Positions 33,104 through 42,592 of a stretch of 58,103 nucleotides of DNA are shown here, in pieces. The DNA is from Syntrophomonas sp. UBA1368 (GTDB lineage Bacteria > Bacillota > Syntrophomonadia > Syntrophomonadales > Syntrophomonadaceae), in contig DBRM01000029.1 in NCBI GenBank assembly GCA_002305965.1, positions 1 to 58,103 of the forward strand, in the 5' to 3' direction. Below the pieces are notes generated by a model. The model made no database searches and was not told the DNA's origin. It worked only from the letters and a program-made list of their open reading frames with translations. A program made the translations under genes and the position numbers. The stretch's first letter is position 1; every line of letters begins with the position of its first letter.

Positions 33104-34201
33104 ATGGGCTTGAAAAGAACGAAACTCTATGACATGCATGTAAAGTATGGCGGAAAATTAATTGATTTCGGAGGATGGGAACTGCCGGTACAATACGAAG
33201 GGATCCTCAAGGAACATCATATGGTCAGGCAAAAAGCCGGCCTTTTCGATGTCTCCCATATGGGCGAAATAGAGATAAAAGGTCAAAAGGCGGAAGATTT
33301 TATCCAATTCATGGTGACCAATGATGTGAAAGTCATAAAGGATCATCAGGTTCAGTATAACATTATGTGCTATCCGGACGGCGGGGTGGTGGATGATCTC
33401 ATCGTCTACCGGTACTCGCCGGATTATTATCTGCTGGTGGTCAATGCTTCAAATACGGATAAAGATTTTGACTGGATCAAGCAAAATGCATTGAATGCTT
33501 TTGCTGATCTTAGTATTGAGAATGTTTCGGATCAATACAGCCAATTGGCGCTGCAAGGACCGAAGGCTCAAGAGATCCTGCAGAAAATATGCAATATCGA
33601 TTTAAATGATCTCAAGTATTTCTGGTTTGAGCCCAGCGTAAGCGTTGCCGGAGTTGATTGTATCGTTTCCCGTACCGGTTATACCGGGGAAGATGGTTTT
33701 GAAATTTATATGAAGGAACAAGCGCCCCTGGTATGGGAAGCAATTTTAAAGGCTGGCGGGGAAGACGTAGTCCCGATTGGCTTAGGTGCACGTGATACTT
33801 TAAGATTTGAAGCAAAACTGCCTCTTTACGGACAGGAAATCGATAAAGATATCAATCCTTTGGAGGCCGGACTTGGCTATTTTGTCAAACTTAACAAAGA
33901 AGATTTTATCGGCAAGGATGCTTTACTGGCACACAAGGAAGCGGGAGACGGGAGAGTTACCGTACAATTTGAAATGGTAGGCAAAGGGATCCCCCGTTCT
34001 CATTATCACGTAGAAAAGAATGGTGTTAATATCGGCTGGGTAACAACCGGAGCCTTTGCCCCCACTTTGAATAAAAACATTGGACTAGCCCTGATCGACT
34101 CAAAATTTAATGAAAATGAAGGGGAGTTTGATATAATCATCCGGGATAAAAAAATTCCTGCCAGAATCAGACAGGGGATTTTTTATAAGAGAAATAAATA
34201 A
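33104..34201 (+). CDS. gcvT: Glycine cleavage T protein (aminomethyltransferase)
   Basis: 365 residues. It transfers the methylene group from the aminomethyl-lipoyl H protein to tetrahydrofolate and releases ammonia. Motifs: GGKLIDFGGWELPVQY, KAGLFDVSHMGEI, GVVDDLIVYR (folate region) and RTGYTGEDGFEIY, GLGARDTLR. GGAGGAGG precedes the ATG. It heads a seven-gene block gcvT-gcvH-gcvPA-gcvPB-lpdA-lplA-MBL. No glycine riboswitch lies ahead: only 29 bases separate it from the previous gene. Confidence 0.97.
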   Translation: MGLKRTKLYDMHVKYGGKLIDFGGWELPVQYEGILKEHHMVRQKAGLFDVSHMGEIEIKGQKAEDFIQFMVTNDVKVIKDHQVQYNIMCYPDGGVVDDLIVYRYSPDYYLLVVNASNTDKDFDWIKQNALNAFADLSIENVSDQYSQLALQGPKAQEILQKICNIDLNDLKYFWFEPSVSVAGVDCIVSRTGYTGEDGFEIYMKEQAPLVWEAILKAGGEDVVPIGLGARDTLRFEAKLPLYGQEIDKDINPLEAGLGYFVKLNKEDFIGKDALLAHKEAGDGRVTVQFEMVGKGIPRSHYHVEKNGVNIGWVTTGAFAPTLNKNIGLALIDSKFNENEGEFDIIIRDKKIPARIRQGIFYKRNK

Positions 34202-34223
34202 TAGAATCGAGGAGGAAAAAGAT

Positions 34224-34613
34224 ATGAATATTCCTGATGAATTGTTTTACACAGAAAGCCATGAATGGATAAGAATTGATGGAGACAAAGGCTATATTGG
34301 CATTTCCGACTATGCCCAACATAATCTGGGGGACATCGTATTTGTGGAACTTCCTGATATTGATATTGAAGTTAATGCCGGTGATCAATTTGCGGTCATC
34401 GAATCCGTCAAAGCTGTTTCAGATGTTTACAGCCCGCTTAGCGGCACCATCATCGAAGTCAATGAAAATCTTGAAGGATCACCGGAATTGCTCAATGAAG
34501 ATCCTTATGAAAACTATATAGCTGTCGTTGCATTTACCGATATAAGTGAGAAGGAAAAGTTAATGTCTGCTGAACAATATGAAGCATTCTGCATTGAAGA
34601 AGACAAAAAATAA
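34224..34613 (+). CDS. gcvH: Glycine cleavage H protein
   Basis: 129 residues, standard length. The lipoyl carrier of the complex; the lipoylated lysine is Lys63 in AVIESVKAVSDVYS. Further motifs: HEWIRIDGDKGYIGISDYA, LGDIVFVELP and NEDPYENYIA. GAGGAGG precedes the ATG. lplA later in the operon can attach its lipoate and lpdA can reoxidise it. Confidence 0.97.
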   Translation: MNIPDELFYTESHEWIRIDGDKGYIGISDYAQHNLGDIVFVELPDIDIEVNAGDQFAVIESVKAVSDVYSPLSGTIIEVNENLEGSPELLNEDPYENYIAVVAFTDISEKEKLMSAEQYEAFCIEEDKK

Positions 34614-34627
34614 GGAGGATATAAACC

Positions 34628-35950
34628 ATGAAATTTACTCCAAATCCTCCGGCTGTAGTTGAAGAAATGCTGGCCAGCATAGGATTAAATAACCTGGATC
34701 AGCTGTTCCTGGATATTAAAGATGATCTTAAACAAACCAATCAGCATGAGTTTGTCAAAAATGGCTTGAGCGAGATGGAAATCAGGGATCATATGAAAAA
34801 ATTGGCGGCACGGAATACCAATTTAGATGAGTACCCTTCCTTTCTCGGGGCAGGTGCTTATGATCATTATATTCCTGCAGTTATGGAACAGCTTATGTGG
34901 CGTTCCGAATTTTATACCGCTTATACCCCCTACCAGCCTGAAATCAGCCAGGGCATCCTGCAGAGCATTTTTGAATACCAGACGTTAATTTGCAATTTGA
35001 CCGGCATGGATGTCTCCAATGCATCAATGTATGACGGCGGCAGTGCTCTGGCAGAAGCTTGCAGCCTGGCCTGCCTGCATACCAGGAAAAGAAAAGTTTT
35101 GGTCCCGGATACCGTTCATCCGGAATATATCGAAATATTAAAGACCTATGCCATTTCAGGAGCAATGGAGATCATTATTGTCCCCGGCAGTGAAGGAGTA
35201 TATGAACCGGCTGTATTTTCGTCTATGATTGATCAGGATACTGCAGCAGTTGTAATCCAGCAGCCCAATTTTTTCGGAAATCTGGAGGAGATCGTTCAAA
35301 TCGGGGAGGCCATCCATATGAAGAAAGGCCTTTTGATCATGGCAGTTGACCCGATCTCGCTGGCAATTTTAAAATCACCTGGTGAATTGGGGGCAGATAT
35401 TGTTGTGGGAGAAGGGCAGTCATTGGGTAACAGCCTTAGTTTTGGCGGTCCCTATCTTGGTTTTATGGCCGCCACCAACAAGTTTTTGCGTAAAATTCCC
35501 GGCCGTATCGTAGGACAAACTGTTGATACCAGGGGGAACCGGGCTTTCGTTTTAACCCTGCAAGCCAGGGAACAGCATATCCGGAGGGAAAAAGCCAGCT
35601 CCAACATCTGTTCCAATCAGGCCTTAAATGCACTGGCCGCATCTATTTACCTGACTGCAGTGGGCAGCCAGGGGATCAGGGACATCGCAATGCGCTGCCA
35701 CCAGTTGGCCTGTTTTGCACAGACGGAACTGGAAAAACGAGGAGTACAACTTCTTTTTGATAAGCCATTTTTTAAGGAGTTTGCCGTTAAATTAAACGAT
35801 CCGGCAGCCATGAATCGTAGGTTATTGGAGAATGGGATAATCGGCGGTTATGAACTGCCGGGAGCAATGCTGCTGGCTTTTACTGAAAAAAGGAACAGGG
35901 CAGAGATTGAACGCCTGGCACGTGTATTAGGAGGAAAAGAAAATGACTAA
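34628..35950 (+). CDS. gcvPA: Glycine dehydrogenase (decarboxylating) subunit 1
   Basis: 440 residues, the normal size of the N-terminal half in organisms with a split P protein. Motifs: SFLGAGAYDHYIPAV, YTPYQPEISQGILQ, MYDGGSALAEA, QPNFFGNLEE, GEGQSLGNSLSFGGPYLG and LQAREQHIRREKASSNICSNQ. It forms a heterotetramer with subunit 2, which carries the PLP. AAGGAGG precedes the ATG. Its last eight bases overlap gcvPB. Confidence 0.97.
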   Translation: MKFTPNPPAVVEEMLASIGLNNLDQLFLDIKDDLKQTNQHEFVKNGLSEMEIRDHMKKLAARNTNLDEYPSFLGAGAYDHYIPAVMEQLMWRSEFYTAYTPYQPEISQGILQSIFEYQTLICNLTGMDVSNASMYDGGSALAEACSLACLHTRKRKVLVPDTVHPEYIEILKTYAISGAMEIIIVPGSEGVYEPAVFSSMIDQDTAAVVIQQPNFFGNLEEIVQIGEAIHMKKGLLIMAVDPISLAILKSPGELGADIVVGEGQSLGNSLSFGGPYLGFMAATNKFLRKIPGRIVGQTVDTRGNRAFVLTLQAREQHIRREKASSNICSNQALNALAASIYLTAVGSQGIRDIAMRCHQLACFAQTELEKRGVQLLFDKPFFKEFAVKLNDPAAMNRRLLENGIIGGYELPGAMLLAFTEKRNRAEIERLARVLGGKEND

Positions 35951-37391
35951 ATTGATTTTCGAAAGAAATGTATCAGGTGCCAATTCTTTTCAGCTTCCGC
36001 CGTTAGATATCCCGGCAGCAGAAGGGGCGGGGAAAATCCCCACGCACCTTTTGAGAGAAACACCGCCGGATATTCCTTCAGTAAGTGAAGTAGAACTGAT
36101 CAGGCATTATACTGAACTATCCAAACGAGCCTATGGGGTCGACAATGGATTCTATCCTTTGGGATCCTGTACCATGAAATATAACCCCAAGATCAACGAA
36201 TGGGCAGCACGGCTGCCTGGTTTTACCCAGATCCATCCTTATCAGGCACCGGAGACTGTACAAGGTGCTTTGCAGCTTCTTTATGATATGGGCAATATGC
36301 TGGGTGAGATCACCGGTATGGATCATTTTACCCTGCAGCCGGCAGCGGGAGCTCATGGGGAAATGACCGGCGTGATGATGATCAAAGCCTACCATAATAA
36401 AAGAGGCGATTTTAAGAGGACCAAGATGATGGTGCCTGATTCCGCCCATGGAACGAATCCGGCGACTGCTAATGTAGTCGGTTATGAAGTGATCGAAATC
36501 AAATCCAATGAGCGGGGACTGGTGGACATCGATGATTTAAAAGCTAAAATGTCAGACGAAGTAGCAGGCCTGATGCTTACAAATCCAAATACTTTGGGTT
36601 TGTTTGAAGAGGAGATCCAATCGATTGCAGCCATTGTCCATGAAGGAGGAGGACTGCTTTATTATGACGGTGCCAATCTCAATGCCATCATGGGCGTCTG
36701 CCGTCCCGGGGATATGGGTTTTGATGTGGTGCACCTCAATCTGCATAAAACCTTTTCCACTCCACATGGCGGAGGGGGACCAGGTTCAGGTCCAGTCGGA
36801 GTCAAAGCCTTTTTGGCGGATTTTCTGCCCAAACCGGTGATCACCAAAAACGGCGATCAGTATGGTTTCGATTATGACCGGCCGGATTCCATCGGCAAGG
36901 TCAAGAATTTCTATGGTAATTTTGGTGTGATCGTTAGAGCCTACACGTATATAATGGCGGTGGGACATGAAGGACTGAAAGACGCCTGTCAGCAGGCGGT
37001 ATTGAATGCCAATTATCTCCGCTGTCATTTGCAGGGGAAATATCATATACCCTTTGACCGGCTTTGCAAGCATGAATTTGTTATCAGCGCCCGCAATCAA
37101 ATGGAAGCGAATCATGTAGCTACCCTTGATATTGCCAAGCGCTTGCTGGACTATGGCTACCATCCGCCAACCATCTATTTTCCTCTGATCATCAAAGAAG
37201 CTATGATGATCGAGCCTACAGAAACAGAAAGCCGGGAGCGGCTGGACAGTTTTATTGCCGCCATGGAAAAAATCGCTGCAGAAGCCATGGATGATCCTCG
37301 GGTAGTTCAGGACGCTCCGCATACGACTGTAATCGGCAGAGTTGATGAAGTGACAGCAGCCCGCAGTCCAATCGTTAAATGGGAGGCCTGA
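35943..37391 (+). CDS. gcvPB: Glycine dehydrogenase (decarboxylating) subunit 2
   Basis: 482 residues. The PLP-bearing half: VHLNLHKTFSTPHGGGGPG holds the cofactor lysine. Other motifs: YPLGSCTMKYNPK, LQPAAGAHGEMTGVMM, DSAHGTNPATA and NPNTLGLFEEEI. AGGAGG within the end of gcvPA precedes the ATG, so the two are translationally coupled. With T and H proteins it cleaves glycine to CO2, ammonia and methylene-tetrahydrofolate, or runs in reverse to make glycine. Confidence 0.97.
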   Translation: MTKLIFERNVSGANSFQLPPLDIPAAEGAGKIPTHLLRETPPDIPSVSEVELIRHYTELSKRAYGVDNGFYPLGSCTMKYNPKINEWAARLPGFTQIHPYQAPETVQGALQLLYDMGNMLGEITGMDHFTLQPAAGAHGEMTGVMMIKAYHNKRGDFKRTKMMVPDSAHGTNPATANVVGYEVIEIKSNERGLVDIDDLKAKMSDEVAGLMLTNPNTLGLFEEEIQSIAAIVHEGGGLLYYDGANLNAIMGVCRPGDMGFDVVHLNLHKTFSTPHGGGGPGSGPVGVKAFLADFLPKPVITKNGDQYGFDYDRPDSIGKVKNFYGNFGVIVRAYTYIMAVGHEGLKDACQQAVLNANYLRCHLQGKYHIPFDRLCKHEFVISARNQMEANHVATLDIAKRLLDYGYHPPTIYFPLIIKEAMMIEPTETESRERLDSFIAAMEKIAAEAMDDPRVVQDAPHTTVIGRVDEVTAARSPIVKWEA

Positions 37392-37395
37392 GAAT

Positions 37396-38772
37396 TTGAA
37401 AGATCTGGTCATTATCGGCGGCGGTCCGGGTGGTTATGTGGCAGCTATCCGGGCTGCGCAGCTTCAGATGGATGTAACCTTGATTGAGAAGGATGCACTG
37501 GGAGGTGCCTGCTTAAACCGGGGATGTATCCCGACTAAAGCATACCATTACAATGCGAAGATTCTGCATGAGCTTGAGAAAGCTAAAGATCTGGGCATTG
37601 CCATCCAAAATGTACAGTTTGACATGAAACAGGCCAAAGACCGAAAAGACGCGATCGTAAACAATTTGGCAGACGGGATCAAGAAACTGCTGGGGCAGAA
37701 CCGGGTGGAGGTCATAAGCGGAACAGCGGAGATTATTGACCAGCACCAGGTGAAAGTGGGAGAAAGCCTGATAGATGCCAGGAATATTTTGATTGCAACC
37801 GGATCGAAACCGGCTGGTTTACCCATAGCCGGGGCTGATCTCCCCGGTGTATTAAACAGTAATGAGATACTGGAATTAACTGATGTGCCGCAAAGCCTGG
37901 CCATCGTCGGCGGCGGTGTCATTGGCCTGGAATTTGCCTCAATCTTTAACCGGTTCGGAAGTAAAGTGACGGTAATCGAGAGCGAACCCCGGCTGCTTAA
38001 TTTGCTGGATGTGGAAATCTCAAAACGGATGCTGGTTTATTTGAAAAAAGCCGGTATCATTGTTCATACCGATACAGCAGTCCAACAGATATATGCAGCA
38101 GACAACAGATTAACATTGACTGCCAGGGGCAGGAAAGAAATGTGCGAAATCGAGGCTGAGGTGATCCTGCTGGCTACCGGACGCCAACCGGTCACTGACT
38201 GTATGATCAGGACTGGCATAGAATTGACCCGCCGCGGTTTCATAAAAACCGACCAAAATTTCCAGACAAATATTCCGGGGATCTACGCTATCGGCGACGT
38301 GATCGGCGGACAGATGCTGGCTCATGTAGCTTCAGAAGAAGGGATCGCTGCGGTTGAGCACATGGCGGGGATAAACACATTGGTCCCGTATCACGCTGTT
38401 CCCAGCTGCATCTTTACCTTCCCCGAAATAGCGACAGTGGGTATGAGCGAAGAAGAAGCCAAAGAACAGGGAATTGATTACAAGACAGGAAAATTTCAAT
38501 TCGCTGCCAACGGCAAGGCCATGACCATGGCTGAAACTGATGGTTTGGTAAAAGTGATCACTGATCAGAATGAAACCATCATCGGAATGCATATCATTGG
38601 TCCCAATGCCAGTGATCTTATTCTTGAAGGGACGATGGCTGTGTCAAATCGAATGACCGCAAAGGAACTGATCGGTACCATCCATCCGCATCCTACTCTG
38701 GGAGAGGCATTGGCAGAAGCCATCAGGGATATCAGGGGAGAGGCTGTCCATCTGGCACCGAAGTGCAGATAG
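37396..38772 (+). CDS. lpdA: Dihydrolipoyl dehydrogenase
   Basis: 458 residues, full length. It reoxidises dihydrolipoyl H protein with NAD. Motifs: VIIGGGPGGYVAAIRAAQL (FAD), the redox disulfide GGACLNRGCIPTKAY, NAD site AIVGGGVIGLEFAS, ATGRQPVTD, YAIGDVIGG and the C-terminal HPHPTLGEA catalytic His-Glu pair. The start is TTG 37396, four bases after the gcvPB stop, with GGGAGG just before that stop. Placed in the glycine operon, so it is most likely dedicated to it; no pyruvate dehydrogenase genes are in view. Confidence 0.96.
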   Translation: MKDLVIIGGGPGGYVAAIRAAQLQMDVTLIEKDALGGACLNRGCIPTKAYHYNAKILHELEKAKDLGIAIQNVQFDMKQAKDRKDAIVNNLADGIKKLLGQNRVEVISGTAEIIDQHQVKVGESLIDARNILIATGSKPAGLPIAGADLPGVLNSNEILELTDVPQSLAIVGGGVIGLEFASIFNRFGSKVTVIESEPRLLNLLDVEISKRMLVYLKKAGIIVHTDTAVQQIYAADNRLTLTARGRKEMCEIEAEVILLATGRQPVTDCMIRTGIELTRRGFIKTDQNFQTNIPGIYAIGDVIGGQMLAHVASEEGIAAVEHMAGINTLVPYHAVPSCIFTFPEIATVGMSEEEAKEQGIDYKTGKFQFAANGKAMTMAETDGLVKVITDQNETIIGMHIIGPNASDLILEGTMAVSNRMTAKELIGTIHPHPTLGEALAEAIRDIRGEAVHLAPKCR

Positions 38773-38803
38773 GATAAAGATTGAATAGGGAGGAAACCCC
38801 ATT

Positions 38804-39790
38804 GTGCTGGAAATCATAAACCAGGAAACGGATCCTTTTTATAATCTGGCATTGGAAGAATATTGCCTGGATCTTTTTAATGATCAGGAGATCCTGATAT
38901 TATGGCAAAACGTTCCCACAGTGGTTATCGGCAGAAATCAAAATACCATTGAGGAAATAAACGCACCCTATGTGCAGGAAAAAAATATCAAGGTAGTGCG
39001 CAGATTATCCGGGGGCGGCGCAGTTTATCATGATCTGGGCAATTTGAACTTTACCTTTATTATTAACGATGTCAGCGGAGCGAAACGATATGATTTTACC
39101 CATTTCACCCGGCCGGTCATCGAAACGCTGGCCCGGATAGGGGTCAAAGCTGAAGATAATGGCAGGAATGATATAACCATCGCCGGCAAAAAGTTTTCCG
39201 GCAATGCCCAGTACAGAAAAAAAGCAAGACTGCTTCACCACGGAACTCTTTTATTTGCTTCTGATCTGGAACAAATGGTTCAGGCATTGAATGTGGAGCC
39301 TGAGAAGATCCTTTCCAAGGGAGTCAAGTCGGTGCGCAGCCGGGTAACCAATATTGCAGAGCATCTGCATGAACCAATGGATATCATGACCTTCAGACAG
39401 ATTTTGACTGAAACTATATTTGCCGGGCAGGAACATGAGAAATATTTCCTGGAAAATAATGAAACCGAAGCAGTCAGACTATTGCGGGACGAAAAATATA
39501 AAACCTGGGAGTTTGTTTATGGTGCTTCACCGCCCTGTAATTTGATAAAAAAAGCCCAGTTCGACTGGGGTAATGTCAAAGTACATTTGAATGTAAAAAA
39601 AGGCTTGATCGAAAACTGTATGATCTATGGCGATTTTTTCGCCGGGGATGATGTTGCAGAACTTGCCAGTCAGCTTTGCGGGGTAAAATACCAGGAAGAT
39701 TGCATCCGCGAGAGATTGGAAATCGTTGACCTTAAGCGCTACTTGCCGCAGGCTGAACGGGAAGAAATCGTCAAGCTGCTTTCGCAGTAG
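38804..39790 (+). CDS. lplA: Lipoate-protein ligase A
   Basis: 328 residues. It activates lipoate with ATP and attaches it to GcvH. Motifs: FYNLALEEYCLD, ILILWQNVPTVVIGRNQN, VVRRLSGGGAVYHDLGNLNFTFI, GRNDITIAGKKFSGNAQ and a C-terminal accessory domain (about 250-328). The GTG start at 38804 follows GGGAGG at a normal distance. It comes right after lpdA, which suits a route from outside or recycled lipoate; no lipA/lipB is in the window. Confidence 0.95.
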   Translation: MLEIINQETDPFYNLALEEYCLDLFNDQEILILWQNVPTVVIGRNQNTIEEINAPYVQEKNIKVVRRLSGGGAVYHDLGNLNFTFIINDVSGAKRYDFTHFTRPVIETLARIGVKAEDNGRNDITIAGKKFSGNAQYRKKARLLHHGTLLFASDLEQMVQALNVEPEKILSKGVKSVRSRVTNIAEHLHEPMDIMTFRQILTETIFAGQEHEKYFLENNETEAVRLLRDEKYKTWEFVYGASPPCNLIKKAQFDWGNVKVHLNVKKGLIENCMIYGDFFAGDDVAELASQLCGVKYQEDCIRERLEIVDLKRYLPQAEREEIVKLLSQ

Positions 39791-39813
39791 TTTCTTAAGA
39801 ATGAGGGTTTGTT

Positions 39814-40704
39814 ATGAAACTAAATCATATATGTGGTCAGACCTATGTAATTGATGGCTCAACCCAGGTAGGTGTGTACTTATTCCATGATGACACCTGC
39901 CTGTTAATTGACAGCGGTCCGGCGGATGAAGCCGGACAAATCAGGCAAATTATTGAGGAGCAGAAGGTAAAGGTCCGGGCCATTATCAATACGCATTATC
40001 ATGCTGATCATTGCGGAGGAAACCGGGAATTCCAATTGCAGCACCAGAGCCTGGTTTGTGCTTCCGCACCAGGTGCGCCAATGATCGAACATCCCATTTT
40101 GCAGCCGATCGCTTTATACTCGGCCTGCCCTCCAAAAATTTTGCATAACCGCTACATAATGCCTCCGGAATCCAAGGTTCATAATACTATCTCACCCGGC
40201 CCCCTGATCATTAACGGCGGTGAATTCCGCATTGAAGAGCTGGAAGGTCATGCTCTCGGACATATTGGTATTGAAACCCCGGACGGAGTTTTCTTTGCCG
40301 GTGATAGCCTGCTGCCTTTGCAGGTTTTGCAGGAGTTCCCTTTTTTATACCTCCACGATGCAGGCAGGCAGACGGAAACCCTGGAATGGTTAAAAAACAG
40401 AAAGCACCAACAGCTTTACCTGGCTCACGGGGGGCATCCTGATGATGTGGAAAAAGTCATCCAGGCCAATCAGACGATCCTGGAGAATATGCTGCAAATC
40501 ATCCTTGCATTCATTACGGAAGGGAGAACCAGGGAAGATATCACAGCCTATGTGATCGAAAAACTGCGATTACCTTTCAATCAGAGTCAATACTATCTCC
40601 TGATGGCTTCAGTTTCAGCCTGCCTTTCCTATCTCTGTTTGAAAAAAATGGCCCGCTCTTTTGCCGTTGACCACTTGATCAAATTTCAGCGCAAATCGTC
40701 CTGA
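39814..40704 (+). CDS. Metallo-beta-lactamase-fold hydrolase, glyoxalase-II-like
   Basis: 296 residues. Metal motif INTHYHADHCGGNREF, later His in LEGHALGHIG, Asp in FFAGDSLLP and His in LAHGGHP. The C-terminal third (about 215-296) is helical and looks like the extra domain of some MBL thioester hydrolases. No substrate is evident. It is the last gene of the glycine operon and converges on the repair operon; only a small inverted repeat (40700-40714) without a T-run lies between. Confidence 0.8.
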   Translation: MKLNHICGQTYVIDGSTQVGVYLFHDDTCLLIDSGPADEAGQIRQIIEEQKVKVRAIINTHYHADHCGGNREFQLQHQSLVCASAPGAPMIEHPILQPIALYSACPPKILHNRYIMPPESKVHNTISPGPLIINGGEFRIEELEGHALGHIGIETPDGVFFAGDSLLPLQVLQEFPFLYLHDAGRQTETLEWLKNRKHQQLYLAHGGHPDDVEKVIQANQTILENMLQIILAFITEGRTREDITAYVIEKLRLPFNQSQYYLLMASVSACLSYLCLKKMARSFAVDHLIKFQRKSS

Positions 40705-40714
40705 AGGATTCAGG

Positions 40715-41635
40715 TTATACTTTTGCCAGACTGCTGAGTTTTTCCATAGCATTGGCAAGTGATTGCTTTTCTGTCAGAACCGGGGCAAACAAGTCACCCC
40801 GTTGATGAAGCCGGGAGAAAATGGTATGAATATTAAAATCATTTGGTGATACAACACTTATTTCATCCCAATTAAGAGGTGTTGAAACGGTGGCACCTTT
40901 TCGGGGACGAATACTATAAACCGAGCATAATGTTTTTCCCCGGGCATTTTGCAGATAATCGATATAGATCTTATCACCTCTTAAGCGGACACTTCTTTCT
41001 ATGGTGCTGATCTTTGCTGTTTCAGCCGCTGCCAAAGCCGCTATTTTACCGGCTAAAATACGCACTTCTTCATAGGTATATTGATTGATGACAGGAACAT
41101 AAATGTGCAGTCCCAAAGCACCGGATGTTTTGAGATAACATTTGAGGGACAGGGCGCTTAATATATGGTGCAGTACCTGGGCAACGGTCACAACATCTGC
41201 ATAAGTGCTGCCTTCTGAAGGATCCAGATCTAAAACGAGAAAATCCGGATAATCCAACTTATCAATGCATGACAGCCATGGGTGCATTTCAATGCAGCCC
41301 TGATTTGCCAGCCAGGCAAGCACTGCCGGTTCCTCTATCAAAATGTAATGAATATCCCGCTTTGAATCACTGGAGAAATGCGCAAAAGTAGGTATCCAAT
41401 CCGGCAAATAATCGGGGGCATTTTTTTGATAGAAGCTTTTTCCCTCTATGCCGTTGGGATAGCGGGTAAAAACCATGGCCCGGTTACGGAGATGGGGGAT
41501 AATGTAAGGCGCAACCTGGACATAATATTTGATTAGATCCCCTTTGGTCAATTGTTCCTCCGGCCAGAGTATTTTATCAAGATTGGAAAGTGAAAAAGTT
41601 CTTCCTCCTATCATTACCTGGTTCCTGGTATCCAT
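40715..41635 (-). CDS. LigD-type polymerase / primase for end joining
   Basis: 306 residues, only the polymerase domain of multi-domain LigD. Motifs: SNLDKILWPEEQLTKGDLIKYY at the start, the catalytic Asp pair in FLVLDLDPSEG, TSGALGLHIYVPV and LRGDKIYIDYLQNARG. It fills and extends broken DNA ends using ribonucleotides or deoxynucleotides. AGGAGGAA precedes its ATG on the minus strand. Last gene of the ku-ligase-polymerase operon. Ligase and polymerase are separate genes here, as in some clostridial and archaeal systems, while Mycobacterium LigD fuses them. Confidence 0.94.
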   Translation of the reverse strand: MDTRNQVMIGGRTFSLSNLDKILWPEEQLTKGDLIKYYVQVAPYIIPHLRNRAMVFTRYPNGIEGKSFYQKNAPDYLPDWIPTFAHFSSDSKRDIHYILIEEPAVLAWLANQGCIEMHPWLSCIDKLDYPDFLVLDLDPSEGSTYADVVTVAQVLHHILSALSLKCYLKTSGALGLHIYVPVINQYTYEEVRILAGKIAALAAAETAKISTIERSVRLRGDKIYIDYLQNARGKTLCSVYSIRPRKGATVSTPLNWDEISVVSPNDFNIHTIFSRLHQRGDLFAPVLTEKQSLANAMEKLSSLAKV

Positions 41636-41654
41636 AGCATTCCTCCTGACAAAG

Positions 41655-42590
41655 TCATTTCTGTGTGGTTAGGGATGAGAATCCTTTTATGACCGGAGCT
41701 CGTAATCTTAAACTGTCGGTCATTTCGGCGAATTCTATTTCGGCAGTGAGAACTGGTTCTATAAATATTGCCTGTTTTATTTGGCTGCTTTTTAAATTAA
41801 AAAAAGGGGAATGATCGATTTTCATTTTTGGCAGCATGTCTGTCAACAAATCCCACTCAGTTTCTTTTAATCCCGAACCTACTTTACCAACATAAAAAAG
41901 GTTATCTTTCCCCGGTTGCGGATCATAAAAACCGGTTAAAAGGGAATTTACTCTTCCCTGATTACAGGTGAATCCTCCAATGACGAAAACTTGCCGCCGC
42001 CGGTATTTGATTTTCAGCCAATCATTGTGATTCTTACCCGCGGTATAAACACTTGATTTGCGTTTGGCCACGACCCCTTCAAGACCGTTCTCCTTAACGG
42101 CTTTGAATAAACCCGGACCATCAGCAAAAGATTCCACCAGGTGGAGTGGCGCTTGCCAGAATAAACAATCTTGCAGGCGGGAACAGCGCAGTTCAAGGGG
42201 TTCGCGTCTTAAATCCCTGCCATTCACCTGGAGAAGATCAAAAACCATATAGACCGCCGGCAATTCCCGGGATAATACATGAGCCTGGCCTGATGATTGA
42301 CATAGATTTCGCCGCAGAATGGAAGGGAAATGGGGTTTACCGTCTTTTAAAACCACAAGTTCGCCATCCAAAACAGCCTGCTTTACTTTTATAATGCCGG
42401 ACATGGCTGATAATTCCGGAAACTGTATTGTTTTATCTTTCGCATTAATATTGCTTAAAACCACCTTTCCCCCATCCACATAGGCCAGCATTCTGACCCC
42501 GTCCCATTTGACCTGGAACCGGAAACGCTCATCGTTGAAAATCCGGGGATAATGGATTGGTTTCATTGGTTCAAAGAAGCTGTTTTCCAT
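41655..42590 (-). CDS. ATP-dependent DNA ligase for end joining
   Basis: 311 residues. The adenylated lysine is Lys28 in FQVKWDGVRML (motif KxDGxR). Further motifs: VLDGELVVLKDG, YMVFDLLQVNGRDL, LEGVVAKRKSSVY and WLKIKYRRRQ. The C-terminal part is the OB domain. It seals breaks held by Ku. It starts two bases after the ku stop, so translation is coupled. No polymerase or phosphoesterase domain is attached. Confidence 0.95.
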   Translation of the reverse strand: MENSFFEPMKPIHYPRIFNDERFRFQVKWDGVRMLAYVDGGKVVLSNINAKDKTIQFPELSAMSGIIKVKQAVLDGELVVLKDGKPHFPSILRRNLCQSSGQAHVLSRELPAVYMVFDLLQVNGRDLRREPLELRCSRLQDCLFWQAPLHLVESFADGPGLFKAVKENGLEGVVAKRKSSVYTAGKNHNDWLKIKYRRRQVFVIGGFTCNQGRVNSLLTGFYDPQPGKDNLFYVGKVGSGLKETEWDLLTDMLPKMKIDHSPFFNLKSSQIKQAIFIEPVLTAEIEFAEMTDSLRLRAPVIKGFSSLTTQK

Positions 42591-42592
42591 CC

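Noticed and set aside
36786..37412. 208-codon open frame opposite gcvPB
   Set aside because: Antisense shadow of a well-conserved gene, with no recognisable domain.
40700..40714. Terminator between the MBL gene and the polymerase gene
   Set aside because: CCTGAA/TTCAGG is only six pairs with a three-base loop and has no T-run on either strand.
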